Below are positions 8,927-18,197 of a stretch of DNA of 64,000 bases, piece by piece. The notes under the pieces were generated by a model that saw only the letters and a list, made by a program, of their open reading frames with translations, was not told the origin of the DNA and searched no databases. The translations under genes were made by a program, and so were the position numbers. The first letter of the stretch is position 1, and every line of letters starts with the position of its first letter. The DNA is from Streptomyces sp. NBC_01296 (GTDB lineage Bacteria; Actinomycetota; Actinomycetes; Streptomycetales; Streptomycetaceae), in NCBI RefSeq assembly GCF_035984415.1, contig NZ_CP130720.1, forward strand, positions 248,001 to 312,000, written 5' to 3'.

Positions 8927-9613
8927 TCAAGCGGTGTGGTTCGGTGATCTGTGCCCGTCCGCGAACGGACTGTTGTCGATGTGCGCGAGCAGGTCGGCGG
9001 GGTGCTGGTAGACGGCTCGAGCTCCAGCCTCTTCGAGGTCACGCCGCGGGATACCGCCGCAGAGCAGGCCCACGCACGCGACGCCGGCCCGGGAACCTGC
9101 CTGCATGTCCCAGACGGTGTCGCCGACGAGTACGGCGCCGTGCGCGGCTGCGTCGGCGAGGCCGAGGGCGTGATGCACCGGATCCGGTGCGGGCTTGCCC
9201 TCGCTCACGTCGTCGGAGCTCGCCGCCGCGGTGATGGCGTCGTCTGCGTCGACGGCCCGTCTGAGTGCGTCGAGCTCGGCGTCCTTTGCGGAGGTCACGA
9301 GCACGACCCGCCAACCCCGTCGGTCCAGCTCGCGCAGGAGATCCGCTGCCGCGTCCAACGGGGGCAGCCGGTCGAAGTACGTGCCGTAGAGGGTGCTGTG
9401 CGCGGCGCTGAGCGTGTCGTCCTTGCTCGTATCCCGGTCCTCGCCCAGCAGATACCCGAGGAGGTCCTCACCGGGCAGTCCGATCGAGCGGTGGATGTCG
9501 TGCATCGCAACGTCGTGGCCCGCCTGCCGCAAGGCCTCCCACCAGCAGACCACGTGCAGGTGATTGGTATCGGCGAGGGTGCCGTCGACATCGAACAACG
9601 CAGCGCGGTTCAT
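8927..9613 (-). CDS. HAD superfamily hydrolase (228 aa)
   Basis: The ATG at 9613 follows GGGAGGCGG. HAD motif I is LFDVDGTLADT (both catalytic Asp), motif II VLVTSAK, motif III the Lys in GKPAPDPVHHAL, and motif IV VLVGDTVWDMQAG. The cap between motif I and II is helical, so this is a subfamily I (beta-phosphoglucomutase/phosphoglycolate phosphatase-like) enzyme acting on a small phosphorylated metabolite. The substrate cannot be read from sequence. The downstream gene on the same strand, the proline-rich peptide, begins 62 bases later. Confidence 0.85.
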   Translation of the reverse strand: MNRAALFDVDGTLADTNHLHVVCWWEALRQAGHDVAMHDIHRSIGLPGEDLLGYLLGEDRDTSKDDTLSAAHSTLYGTYFDRLPPLDAAADLLRELDRRGWRVVLVTSAKDAELDALRRAVDADDAITAAASSDDVSEGKPAPDPVHHALGLADAAAHGAVLVGDTVWDMQAGSRAGVACVGLLCGGIPRRDLEEAGARAVYQHPADLLAHIDNSPFADGHRSPNHTA

Positions 9614-9684
9614 GTCCGCCTCCCGCAAGGCTCAGCAACCGAGCTCGTGCCCGAACCCGGCCTCGTTCACGGAGGGGGCCGTTG

Positions 9685-10650
9685 TCACAGCTCCCCCAGA
9701 GCCGGCAGCAGCTCCGTCTCGGACCAGTCCAGGAAGGACTCCTGCTGGTCGCCGCCGATCTGGATCAGGGCGATCTCGGTGAATCCTGCGTCGACGTAGG
9801 GGCGTACTGCATCGACGAAGGCGTCCACTTCGCCGCCGCAGGGTATGGAATCCGCGACGTCCTCGGGCCTGGTGTGCTGCGAGGCCTGTGCGAAGCCGGC
9901 GGGGCCGGGGAGTTCCGCGTTGACCTTCCAGCCGCCGAGCGCCCAGCGGAATTGGTCGTGCGCTCGGGCCACCGCCGCGTCGCGGTCGGGGTCGTAGGAG
10001 ACCGGGAGCTGGGCCACACACGGCTTGCCGGAGCCCCCGTACGCGCCGAATGCGGTCAGCAGCTCCTGCTTCGGCTCGGTGGCGATGAGCAGATCGCCGT
10101 AACGGCCCGCGATCTCGCAGGAACGGTCTCCGGAGACGGCGATCCCGATCGGGGGTGGATCGTCGGGGCGGTCCCAGAGTCTGGCGTTCTCGACGTCGAA
10201 GTGGGTGCCATGGTGGCTGACGTACCCGCCGGTGAACAAGGAGCGGATGATCCCCACGGCTTCCTCGAGCATGTCCAGGCGGACATGGGCGGCGGGCCAG
10301 CCCGCGCCGACGATGTGCTCGTTGAGGTTCTCTCCTGAGCCCAGCCCCAGCCGGAAGCGCCCCTGGGACAGGAGTTGCATCGTGGCCGCCTTCTGAGCGA
10401 TCACGGCAGGGTGGTAGCGGAACGTAGGGCAGGTCACGTACGTCATGAGCGGGATCCGGGAGGTGGCCTGCGCGGCGGCGCCCAGGACGCTCCATGCGTA
10501 GGGTGCGTGCCCTTGGGCCTCCAGCCAGGGAAAGGAATGGTCCGAGATGACGGAGAAGTCGAATCCTGCCCGCTCCGCTCCCACCACGTGGCCGACCAGC
10601 TCCAGGGGCCCGGCCTGCTCGGTCATCATCGTGTACCCGATTCGCACCAT
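9685..10650 (-). CDS. F420-dependent LLM oxidoreductase, TIGR03557 type (321 aa)
   Basis: The start MVRIGYTMMTEQAGPLELV and the motifs FDFSVISDHSFPWLEAQGH, MTYVTCPTFRYHPAVIAQ, FRLGLGSGENLNEH and PIGIAVSGDRSCEIAGRYGD identify the luciferase-like TIM-barrel family TIGR03557, whose members use coenzyme F420 rather than flavin. The His/Asp of SDHSFPW lie at the cofactor site in relatives. Length is normal. A frame extending further upstream is antisense to the next gene and is rejected. A 5' scrap of a paralogue is at 3364-3480. The substrate is unknown. Confidence 0.85.
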   Translation of the reverse strand: MVRIGYTMMTEQAGPLELVGHVVGAERAGFDFSVISDHSFPWLEAQGHAPYAWSVLGAAAQATSRIPLMTYVTCPTFRYHPAVIAQKAATMQLLSQGRFRLGLGSGENLNEHIVGAGWPAAHVRLDMLEEAVGIIRSLFTGGYVSHHGTHFDVENARLWDRPDDPPPIGIAVSGDRSCEIAGRYGDLLIATEPKQELLTAFGAYGGSGKPCVAQLPVSYDPDRDAAVARAHDQFRWALGGWKVNAELPGPAGFAQASQHTRPEDVADSIPCGGEVDAFVDAVRPYVDAGFTEIALIQIGGDQQESFLDWSETELLPALGEL

Positions 10651-10726
10651 GACCGGCGCCTTACCGCTTCGGGCCCGTTGAAACGCGCCCGGCCCGCGCG
10701 AGCGAGGAGAGCCGCGGCTCTTGGCC

Positions 10727-11215
10727 TCAGGCGGGGTGGCCGGGATCCAGGTCGCGCAGCTCCCGGTACCGGAGCAGTGGGGGCGGCGAGCCTTCGGTCG
10801 GCGGGCACACTGCCACGGGAGCCAGGAGAAAGCCCACGTGGTCACCGCCCTCGATCCTCCCTTCGATCCGGCCGGTGAACCAGACGGGCACCTGCTCCAG
10901 GACCGGAGTGCCTGCTTCTCCCGGCCGCCAGGCGACCCGCGCGAACTTGTCCACCCGGTCGCCCGTCTCCCCTCCGAAGAGTTCGGCCAGCGCCCGCCCG
11001 TCCCGGTGGAGCAGGTGCACGGTGAGGTACTCGGCCTCACACGCGACGCGGTAGGTGTGGTTGGCGTCCGACAGCCAGACGGCGAACCTCGGCGGGTCGA
11101 TGGAGCACTGCGAGGCGAAACCCACCAGGCAGCCGGCCCGCTCGCCGCCGGACGCGGCCGTGACCACGTACATCGGGCCGTCGAGCCCGTCGGTGAAGGG
11201 GTCCAGCTCCGTCAC
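10727..11215 (-). CDS. Flavin reductase-like (FMN-binding split barrel) protein (162 aa)
   Basis: A GTG start at 11215 follows AGGAGG by about 4 bases. The sequence follows the flavin-reductase split barrel: GPMYVVTAASGGERAGCLVG, FASQCSIDPPRFAVWLSDAN, YLTVHLLHRDGRALAELFGG and GDHVGFLLAPVAVCPPTEG. Such proteins bind FMN and use NAD(P)H, often to supply reduced flavin to monooxygenases or to act on small compounds. It lies directly downstream of the mycothione reductase relic, and 76 bases upstream of the F420 oxidoreductase gene on the same strand, so they may be co-transcribed. Confidence 0.8.
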   Translation of the reverse strand: MTELDPFTDGLDGPMYVVTAASGGERAGCLVGFASQCSIDPPRFAVWLSDANHTYRVACEAEYLTVHLLHRDGRALAELFGGETGDRVDKFARVAWRPGEAGTPVLEQVPVWFTGRIEGRIEGGDHVGFLLAPVAVCPPTEGSPPPLLRYRELRDLDPGHPA

Positions 11216-11358
11216 GGCGCCTCCTAGTTTTCCGAATGCTCCAGTGGCCCTCAGGCGGCTGCCCGGGGCGGTGATCGGTGACCCATCGGCGCTGCTCGAC
11301 CCCGGCCGGGCCGGCCGGACCGAGCCCGGCCGGCCCTGACGTCTCTCGTTGGCGGGGC

Positions 11359-12065
11359 TCACAGACCGAGGTCGAGGAGGGCGTTCTCCACGACCTCCGT
11401 GAGCGCGGGTGGATCCAGTACGGGGACCTGGCGAGGGTCGTGGCGTCGATGCCGAGGGTCGCCGCCAAGACGAGGGGCTGGATGAGGGTGGGGCCTGCGG
11501 GCCCATGAGGCAGTTCCGCGGCGATGTAGCCGCCGCCGAGAATCGCCAGGTGCCGGGGCGGCGCGTCGATGCGCATGACGGTGTCGGACGTCTCGTACGG
11601 CAGGCCCGCGTCCGTGACGGGCCCGGGGACCAGGGGCCGACCGCCCGCCGCGACGACGACCTGCGCGGCGCTGACGTCGACGGCCCCGTGCTCCCGGTCG
11701 ATGCGGAGGGTCCTCGGTCCGGTGAAGCGTGCCCTGCCGTCGTACACGGTGACCGAATCCTGCTGCTCACGGCCCGTACGACCCTCGTCCCGTTCGGCGT
11801 CCAGCCGGGCGAAGATCCGGTCGCGCGCCGCGCGCCAGCGCACCGCTCGCAGCTCGGCGTCCACGTCGTACGCCCCGGCTTCTCGGGCGGTCCGGGCGAC
11901 GTGCGCGGTGTAGGCGAGCATCTTGCTCGGGATGCATCCGGCGTTCAGGCAGGTTCCGCCGAACCAGCGCTCCTCGACGACGGCCACGTCCAGATCGCCG
12001 AACGAGTCGTCGACGACGGCGTTGCCGGATCCCGCACCGATGACGACAAGATCGTGGTGACGCAT
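11359..12065 (-). pseudogene. mtr: Mycothione reductase with central deletion and frameshift
   Basis: The first ~130 residues are a normal mycothione reductase: GAGSGNAVVDD, the redox-active disulfide motif GGTCLNAGCIPSKML, and the FAD domain. After HLAILGGGYIAAE, which begins the NAD domain, the sequence jumps to a piece of the C-terminal dimerisation domain (LARSPYWIHP), then a frameshift and the last residues EVVENALLDLGL in another frame before TGA. About 200 residues are missing. The enzyme reduces mycothiol disulfide with NADPH, so this copy cannot work; a second copy elsewhere would be expected because mycothiol is the main actinobacterial thiol. Confidence 0.75.
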
Positions 12066-12131
12066 CCGGCCAGCCTACGAGGCGCTTGCCAAGCCTGCGC
12101 GCTGGTCACGTCGGCCTCTGCCCGGCGCCGC

Positions 12132-13316
12132 TCACCGGCAGGGCGGCGCAGCCGCCGTGGTGCCCGTGAAAGCGGGGGCCGGTGTGGGGTCCGATGTGGG
12201 GGCCCCGGTCGGCTTTGCGACCGGCCGGCCGTGGTCCGCCTCGGCTTGGACCACGTCCACCGGCTCGTCCGTGCGCAGCCGCTGGAACAGCCGGGCAGCA
12301 TCCACGTCGATCAGTTCGTCCCGGTTCGGGTCGGCGCGGTAGGGCTGCCGGGGCACGGTCAGGAACTGCACCCCGGCCACGGGAATGTCTCGCATGGTGA
12401 AGACCAGTTCGTACAGGCTGCGCAGGGAAGCGAGCTGCGGGTCGGTCGTCACGGCGGACGTGGCCGCGTCCAGTACCGCGTACAGGCGGGCGGGGTTGAA
12501 CAGCACCCTGTTGCTCTGCACCTTCTTCACGAGTGCGGCGAGGAACTGCTGCTGGCGGGTCATCCGTTCGGTATCGCTGCCATTGCCCAGGCTGTAGCGG
12601 GCCCGCACGTACCCGAGCGCCTGCTCACCATTGAGGGTCTGGCGTCCGGCCTGCAGCCGAAGCTTCGCCTTGGCATCGTTCACCGGCTCGTCGAGGCAAA
12701 CCTCCACCCCGCCGACCGCGTCGACCACCTTCTTGAAGCCCTGGAAGTCCACCACCACGTGGTGGTCGATCCGGATCCCGGTCATCTTCTCGACGGTACG
12801 GATCGAGCAGGCCGCGCCCCCGAACTGGAAGGCCCAGTTGAACTGCGCGAACTGTGCCTCGGTGCGGCTTCCGTCAGTCGTCAGGCAGGAGGGGATCTCG
12901 ACCATCAGATCCCTGGGGAGTGAGACGGCCGTCGCACTCTTCCGGTCCGCCGCCACGTGCAGCAGGATCGCGGTGTCCGAACGCCCCGTTTCCCGACGCT
13001 GTCCGTACCTGCCGTTCCCCTGGCCCGCGCGCGAGTCCGATCCGATGAGCAGGATGTTCAGCGCCGTGCGCACGACCGGTGCCGGGCGCTCCGCCTCGTG
13101 CCGTCCCAGCTCGGAGGCCGCGGGAACGTCGGCTGTGATGTTGCCGTCGAGCTTGCGGTAGATCCACCAACCCACCCCGACCCCGACCAGCAACAGCAGC
13201 GCCATGCCGAGACCGATCCAGCGCAGCAGCCGACGCCTCCGCCCCAGGGCAGGAGGCTTTGCCACGTCCTCCCCTGCCGGGCCGTCAGCGCCCCGTCTGC
13301 CCGCCCTGTCCGACAC
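12132..13316 (-). CDS. LytR-CpsA-Psr (LCP) family cell-wall ligase (394 aa)
   Basis: A cytoplasmic basic N-terminus and one membrane anchor (about residues 30-51, WIGLGMALLLLVGVGVGWWIY) precede the extracellular LCP domain. Family motifs: LNILLIGSDSRAGQGN (first catalytic Asp/Arg), GRSDTAILLHV, AVSLPRDLMVEIP, IDHHVVVDFQGFKKVVDAVG and LNGEQALGYVRARYSLGNGSD with the phosphate-binding Arg residues. LCP enzymes transfer glycopolymers (teichoic acid, arabinogalactan or capsule) from lipid carriers to peptidoglycan. The C-terminal ~35 residues are Pro/Ala/Thr-rich. Length is standard; no operon partner is evident. Confidence 0.9.
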   Translation of the reverse strand: MSDRAGRRGADGPAGEDVAKPPALGRRRRLLRWIGLGMALLLLVGVGVGWWIYRKLDGNITADVPAASELGRHEAERPAPVVRTALNILLIGSDSRAGQGNGRYGQRRETGRSDTAILLHVAADRKSATAVSLPRDLMVEIPSCLTTDGSRTEAQFAQFNWAFQFGGAACSIRTVEKMTGIRIDHHVVVDFQGFKKVVDAVGGVEVCLDEPVNDAKAKLRLQAGRQTLNGEQALGYVRARYSLGNGSDTERMTRQQQFLAALVKKVQSNRVLFNPARLYAVLDAATSAVTTDPQLASLRSLYELVFTMRDIPVAGVQFLTVPRQPYRADPNRDELIDVDAARLFQRLRTDEPVDVVQAEADHGRPVAKPTGAPTSDPTPAPAFTGTTAAAPPCR

Positions 13317-13647
13317 GGCTGCGTCACCCCTTTACTGCGCCGACGGCCGCCGCCGGGTACCGGCTGCGGCCTGCGTCGATCATCCATCCGGATCACGGCA
13401 GGCGCTCGGGGAGCGAGGCCACCAGTACGTCATGCGGGTGATGAACGGCGGCGCACGGGCTCGGCTGGCTCCGCCGGGCCCCGCCCGGAGCAGGCGAACC
13501 GGGATGCGTACTGGTCATGTCCCTCCTACACCCTGGCGTAGACCAGAGTGGAGACTGTGTAGCAGGACAGGGCCCTCCTTCATGAGCGGACACGCCCATC
13601 CACTCACGCTTCTCCCCCGCAGCAGGCATACTTGCCCGCCCCGCGTT

Positions 13648-13815
13648 GACGCTTCGAAGCGGCCGGCCGGCCACCTGCAGGCTGGTGATCTCCAGGGTGC
13701 CGCCGAAGACGGCGAGACGGTGGCGCCGGTCCGTGCGTCCCGCATCAGCGCTCTGGCCCGGTCGGGGTCGGTCTCCATCAGTGCGCGCCGCCTTCGCCAA
13801 GACCTCCCCAAGGCG
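13648..13815 (-). pseudogene. Remnant of a two-component sensor histidine kinase
   Basis: Two disconnected pieces in different frames are seen: LGEVLAKA continued by RALMETDPDRARALMRDAR (the dimerisation helix region of NarL-type kinases) and, immediately after, RLAVFGGTLEITSLQVAGRP (the end of the HATPase domain). Everything between, including the ATP site, is missing. Recognition rests on about 45 residues. Confidence 0.4.
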
Positions 13816-13850
13816 CGCTGATCCACGGCCCTGAGCCGACCTGCGCGGTA

Positions 13851-15389
13851 CTACGGCCTGCCCAACGGGGCCGTCGGCAGGCCGTCCTGCGCGGCGCGGG
13901 GTGGCGGCAGCACCCCCGGCAGCATCCAGGTGTAGACGTCCGGGGAGAAGGCGCGCAGACGCTTGACGAGCCTGGCGGTCGACCAGGGCCAGCAGAAGGT
14001 GTTGACGCCCGGAAGGCCGAAGTAGTACCCGGATCCGTTCGCGGGGCCGTAGACGGTGGTGCGCAGCGCCTCGTGCAGGGCCTGCTGATGGGCTTCCTCG
14101 GCTTCGGGGATGACGTCGAGCGCGGCGTACCCGTTGGTGCGCAAGTGGGTGAGGGCAGCCGCGATGTAGCAGAGCTGGGCTTCGAGGACGGTGGGTACTG
14201 CGGTGGTGCCGGTGAGCAGGTTCGGGCCGACGAGGAGGAAGAGGTTGGGGTAGCCGCTGACGCTGGTGCCCAGATAGGCACGGCGGTTGTCGGCCCAGGT
14301 CCTGGCGAGCGTGGTGCCGCCGGTGCCGTACAGCCGGCTGGCCAGGGGGACGTCGCCCACGTGGTAGCCGGTGGCCAGGATGATGACGTCGGCCCGGGTA
14401 CGGGTGCCGTCGGCGCCGATGACGTGGGAGCCCTCCACGGCAGCTGCCCTGGTGGGGTGAAGCCGGACGTTGGGCCGGACGAGGGCGGGGTAGTAGGTGT
14501 CGGACGTGATCAGACGGCGGGCCCCGAGGCGGTAGTCGGGGGTGAGTGCCTGGCGCAGGACCCGGTCCGGTACGGAAGTGCGCAGATGGAACCGGGCCAC
14601 GGCTTCCAGGGGCCGCAGCAGGCGGGGGTGGCGCAGGGGCAGGCCGACGGCTTCCTGGGTCCAGTGGTGCAGGCCGCGCAGTGCGCGGCGGACTGTCGGG
14701 TGGAGTCCGAGGAAGCGGTGCAGGCGGGCGGGGAGCGGGTAGTCGGGTTTCGGGAGCACCCAGTGCGGAGTGCTCTGGAAGACGTCGACGTGCGCGGCCT
14801 GGGGCTGGATCTCGGGCAGGAACTGCACGGCGGACGCTCCGGTGCCCACTACCGCGATGCGGCGACCGGTGAGGTCGGCGTCGTGGTTCCAGCGGGCGGA
14901 GTGGAAGGCCGGGCCGGGGAAGGTGTCGAGGCCGGGGATGTCGGGGTGGCGGGGGCGGTGCCATGGGCCGGTGGCGACGATGACGGCGCGGGCCGTGTAG
15001 GCGCCCGCCGTGGTCTGCAGGTTCCAGCGGCTGGCGTCCGGCTGCCAGCGCGCGTCCAGCACCTCCGTGTCGTAGCGGATCGCCTCGTCCACCCGGTGGG
15101 TTGACGCGGTCGTCCGGAGGTAGTCGAGGATTTCGGACCGGTCGGCGAAGCACCGGCTCCAAGGATGGGGGGCGAAGGAGTACTCGTACAGCATCGCGGG
15201 CACGTCGCACCCGCAGCCGGGGTAGGTGTTGTCGCGCCAGGTCCCGCCGAGACGGTCGGACTTCTCCAGCACCACGACGTCGTCGATCCCGGCCCGGCGC
15301 AGTGCGATCACGGCGGCCACACCCGAGAGGCCGGCCCCGATGACGACGACCTCCGCGAGACGGCTGCTGCCGGAACTTTCACGGGTCAC
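13851..15389 (-). CDS. Flavin monooxygenase, Baeyer-Villiger type (512 aa)
   Basis: N-terminal FAD fold VVVIGAGLSGVAAVIALRRA (residues 14-33), LGGTWRDNTYPGCGCDVPA, then the BVMO fingerprint FPGPAFHSARW (FxGxxxHxxxW) and the NADPH fold VVGTGASAVQFLPEIQ. The family oxidises ketones to esters with NADPH and O2, or hydroxylates N/S atoms. It is a close structural relative of the C-terminal half of the fusion protein at 46341-48722. Length fits type I BVMOs (~500-540). Start ATG at 15389 precedes the FAD motif by only 13 residues, as usual. A larger open frame on the same strand is a codon-bias shadow. Confidence 0.85.
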   Translation of the reverse strand: MTRESSGSSRLAEVVVIGAGLSGVAAVIALRRAGIDDVVVLEKSDRLGGTWRDNTYPGCGCDVPAMLYEYSFAPHPWSRCFADRSEILDYLRTTASTHRVDEAIRYDTEVLDARWQPDASRWNLQTTAGAYTARAVIVATGPWHRPRHPDIPGLDTFPGPAFHSARWNHDADLTGRRIAVVGTGASAVQFLPEIQPQAAHVDVFQSTPHWVLPKPDYPLPARLHRFLGLHPTVRRALRGLHHWTQEAVGLPLRHPRLLRPLEAVARFHLRTSVPDRVLRQALTPDYRLGARRLITSDTYYPALVRPNVRLHPTRAAAVEGSHVIGADGTRTRADVIILATGYHVGDVPLASRLYGTGGTTLARTWADNRRAYLGTSVSGYPNLFLLVGPNLLTGTTAVPTVLEAQLCYIAAALTHLRTNGYAALDVIPEAEEAHQQALHEALRTTVYGPANGSGYYFGLPGVNTFCWPWSTARLVKRLRAFSPDVYTWMLPGVLPPPRAAQDGLPTAPLGRP

Positions 15390-15773
15390 GCTTGCTCCCT
15401 CCCTGCGTCGGGAGCATCCCGGCCAGTGCCGGACCCCTCTACACAGTCACCCAGAGCGACCGATCGTAGGCGTTCGCGTCATCGTGCGGGGATGTGCGGC
15501 GTGCGCATGGCTCATATGAGTGATCTTGCAGGCCTGGGCCGCAGGGGGGCGGGCGTAGCAGAACGGGCGCTCTCCCCGGTCCCGCCATTTCCGGACCCTC
15601 CACACAATGCGGCTCGCACAGTGCGATAGGCGGCACCCCGTCCGTCGGCCTCACCGTGAAAGGCGACTCACGGCAGCCACTCGACATCGAGTAGCGCCCG
15701 GGGCTCAACCTGGTGCCCCACGAGGGCACTTGTGGCACGCGAATTCTGCCGCCAGGTCTCCGCGTACGGAGGG
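15390..15773. other. Intergenic region, no gene found
   Basis: About 385 bases between two minus-strand genes. It should hold the BVMO promoter. A short palindrome CTCATATGAG lies near 15513-15522 but is too short to interpret. No coding frame with a ribosome binding site was seen. Confidence 0.4.
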
Positions 15774-16340
15774 TCACTTTCCGTCGGTGATGTAGTAGTC
15801 GTTCTCGAGGTACTCCAGGGTGTAGCTGCCCAGCTCTTCCTCGGAGAAGGTGGCGGAGGACCTGACCGCTTCGAGCGGCATCTCGATCTCGTCGAGGGTG
15901 CGCACGGGGACGCGCTGCGGATCGACCGTCGCGGTCTGCAGGGCCTTCTTCTGCTCGGGTGAGATCATCTGGAACACAGTCACATACGTCGACGTGCACG
16001 GACCGAATCCTTGGTCCTCTGCCTTCTTCGCGCCGGGCCCGGCCACTTCGCAGACCGTGTCGATGTCCTCACGCCCGAGCCCGTGGAGGTACTGCTCGTA
16101 CCGCTGGATCGCGCGCTCCTTCGTCCTGGGCGCGGGCTGGTTACCGGTCACGGTGGCCGACGGCGTCTCGGTTCCGGCGGGCGCGGAAGGCGTGCCCGAC
16201 GGCACTTTCGCCGGTGTGGACGCGGACGGCTGCGAAGGCTTCGCGTCAGTGCTCTTCTTCGCTTTCTGCGGACCGCACCCGCACGCCACCAGCGCCACGC
16301 ATGCCGATACCGCCACGCTCACCATCGTCCGCGTTTTCAT
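15774..16340 (-). CDS. Secreted lipoprotein, unknown function (188 aa)
   Basis: Signal peptide MKTRTMVSVAVSACVALVAC with lipobox LVAC (lipid-modified Cys20). A ~40-residue Ser/Thr/Pro/Ala linker follows, then a compact domain from ~residue 75: RYEQYLHGLGREDIDTVCEV and later CTSTYVTVFQMISPEQKKAL, ending in LEYLENDYYITDGK. Two Cys in the domain could form a disulfide. The fold resembles the small helical/NTF2-like domains of many Streptomyces lipoproteins, but I cannot assign a family. It should be anchored on the outer face of the membrane. Confidence 0.75.
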   Translation of the reverse strand: MKTRTMVSVAVSACVALVACGCGPQKAKKSTDAKPSQPSASTPAKVPSGTPSAPAGTETPSATVTGNQPAPRTKERAIQRYEQYLHGLGREDIDTVCEVAGPGAKKAEDQGFGPCTSTYVTVFQMISPEQKKALQTATVDPQRVPVRTLDEIEMPLEAVRSSATFSEEELGSYTLEYLENDYYITDGK

Positions 16341-16723
16341 CAGGTCTCCTCCGCCGGCCGACTGCCCATCAAGAGCTCACGCAGGATCACCCTGTGCCGT
16401 GCCCGTCAAGGTCCACTGGGGGCGGGCGCTGCTGTGAGAGGCGGGCCTGGGCGGGCACCTGGCGGCCTTCAGTGCATCCTCCTCGCCCCCGCTGACGCTC
16501 CACGTCCAGCGGTCCGTTGCTGCACGTCTGACCAGGTAGATCAAGGCGGTGGTGAAGGAGTTAGCGGGCGCCCTCGTGGGCGGATGCATGGACGGCGTCC
16601 TCCCCGACTACCTCTCCCCCAAGAACCCATCGCTTGCTACGGCAGGTGGTACACGCTGTGGTGCAGGCATCACACCGTGAGGGATCTCCCCTGCGCGGTA
16701 CTTCCGTCACATGAACAGCAATT
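16341..16723. other. Intergenic region, possible gene scraps only
   Basis: A minus-strand frame around 16590-16400 reads LIYLVRRAATDRWTWSVSGG, which looks protein-like but has no start signal and no recognised family. Nothing else is seen; the lipoprotein promoter should lie at the left end. Confidence 0.3.
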
Positions 16724-17561
16724 GAGACGCCGCCGGACCTGGCGGCGCGCGCTGGCTCCCTGTCCGACCGCGCCGGGTACGCCGAATCGTTCCTCGGCCC
16801 GGTGGTACCGCTTCGAGACGGTCGTTCTGCCGTACACGCACTTCACCGTCGTCCACCGCCCCGACAGACGGCTGGCCGCCTCCACCGCCGTCTGTATCGA
16901 CGGCGCGAAGCTCCTGGAGGACGTGCCCCGAGACGACGCCTGGGAGTTCGCCCCCCAGTTGCCCGAGTCCCAGCAGGCCGGCAACGACATCTACCGCAAC
17001 AATCCCCTGTACCGGGGTCACCTGGTGCGTCGGCTCGACCCGGTCTGGGGCTCAACGGCCGAGGCCAACCGCGCGAACACCGACACCTTCCACTTCACCA
17101 ACGCAGCCCCGCAGCAGGACACCTTCAATCAGGGCAAACAGCTGTGGCATGGGCTGGAGAACCATCTGCTCGACCATGCGGCCGAGTTCGACCGCAAGCT
17201 CACCATCATGACCGGCCCGGTGCTGCACGACTCCGACCCGCCCTACCGGGGCGTCCAGGTGCCGCTGCGCTTCTGGAAGGTGGCCGCCTTCATCCAGAGC
17301 GGACAGCTCGCCTCGACCGTACATCCTGGACCAGAGCCCCGACCTCACCCGCGCCTTCGAGCGGGCGATAGCGGGCGCCAAGCCCGGCGACCCGCCGCTC
17401 GGCCCGTTCCGCACTTTCCAGGTGCCGGTCGGCGACATCGTGCAGCTCACCGGTCTGGCCTTCGGCCCGTTCCCGGCTGCGGACCTCATGCCCGTCACCC
17501 GGGCGCCCGCGGAGCGCTGGAAGCGGCTTGAGTCGTACGACGACATGGTCCTGCGGAGCTG
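16724..17561 (+). pseudogene. DNA/RNA non-specific endonuclease (NUC1 type), frameshifted
   Basis: Three frames combine into one Endonuclease_NS domain: SLSDRAGYAESFLGPVVPL, then ETVVLPYTHFTVVHRPDRRL, the active-site region YRNNPLYRGHLVRRLDPVWG (RGH with the catalytic His), FHFTNAAPQQDTFNQGKQLW with the metal-binding Asn, and TIMTGPVLHDSDPPY. Around 17315 the frame changes and continues DQSPDLTRAFERAIAGAKPG to the stop TGA at 17559. An in-frame stop cuts off the N-terminus upstream. These enzymes cleave DNA and RNA with one Mg ion. The usual motif is DRGH; here the residue before RGH is Tyr. It is non-functional unless the frameshifts are sequencing errors. Confidence 0.7.
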
Positions 17562-17569
17562 AGACGGCC

Positions 17570-17860
17570 GGCCCGACGGTCGGCTACGTCCACAGCAGCG
17601 GGAACAAGGTTCGCTACGGCCTGCTGAAGTCCCGGTGGACCCAGGCGCTGTTCGGCAGGGACACGGGGTCGGCTTCGCGGATGGCGTACTGGGCGCCCCT
17701 GCCCGACCAGAGCGGCCCCAACCTGTCGGCCTGCGGCAGCCCGCTGTCCGTGGAGGCGTCAGTCAGGGTGCTCTCCGGTGCCGACGTGCCGCAGACCCCG
17801 AAGGCGTTCGTCGAGCGGACGTTGCGCGAGGCGCTCACGGACGCCGGGAACAGGACGTAG
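17570..17860 (+). pseudogene. 5' fragment of an alpha/beta-hydrolase-like gene
   Basis: The frame reads VGYVHSSGNKVRYGLLKSRW followed by QALFGRDTGSASRMAYWAPL, resembling the start of a family of Streptomyces alpha/beta-hydrolase-like proteins in which VHGAGNKP is usual. The nucleophile elbow (GxSxG) and the rest of the fold are missing; the frame ends at 17860 after an unrelated helix. The family call is weak. It directly follows the broken endonuclease gene. Confidence 0.3.
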
Positions 17861-18197
17861 AGGCCGAGGACCGTAGGGTCGACCGCGTTCCCGTAGGCGG
17901 TGAAGACACTCGGCAGGGATCAATTGCGCCGTTGAGGGCGCCTGCAAGAGCAATTGCGCGGATGTCGTGACGGCCGGTAGCGACACCGGGGGGCCTGTCG
18001 CACCTCTCCGCCGGGCGCGCCGAACGCGGTGACTGTCGGGGCCGCGGTGAAAGAGGACACGATGGCCGCTTCCTCCAGTTGGGGAAAGTACGTCGACGTA
18101 CTCGCTCCCGGCTAGGACGTCTTGTCATTGTGGGTCTCCGTGCCGGCGCCGCGCCAGACGTACCGGCCAGGAAGCTCGTGACGGAGAATGTCAGGTT
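17861..18197. other. Intergenic region upstream of secreted protein
   Basis: About 340 bases without a supported gene on either strand. It must contain the promoter of the secreted protein that follows. CAATTGCGC occurs twice (17923 and 17951 regions), a possible short direct repeat of unknown meaning. Confidence 0.35.

Noticed and set aside
13393..15210. 605-codon open frame antisense-shifted to the BVMO gene
   Set aside because: Arg/Pro/His-rich translation without any family motif; it is a codon-bias shadow of the real BVMO frame on the same strand.
15511..15524. CTCATATGAG palindrome as an operator
   Set aside because: Only 10 bp, single copy, and position relative to a promoter is unknown.
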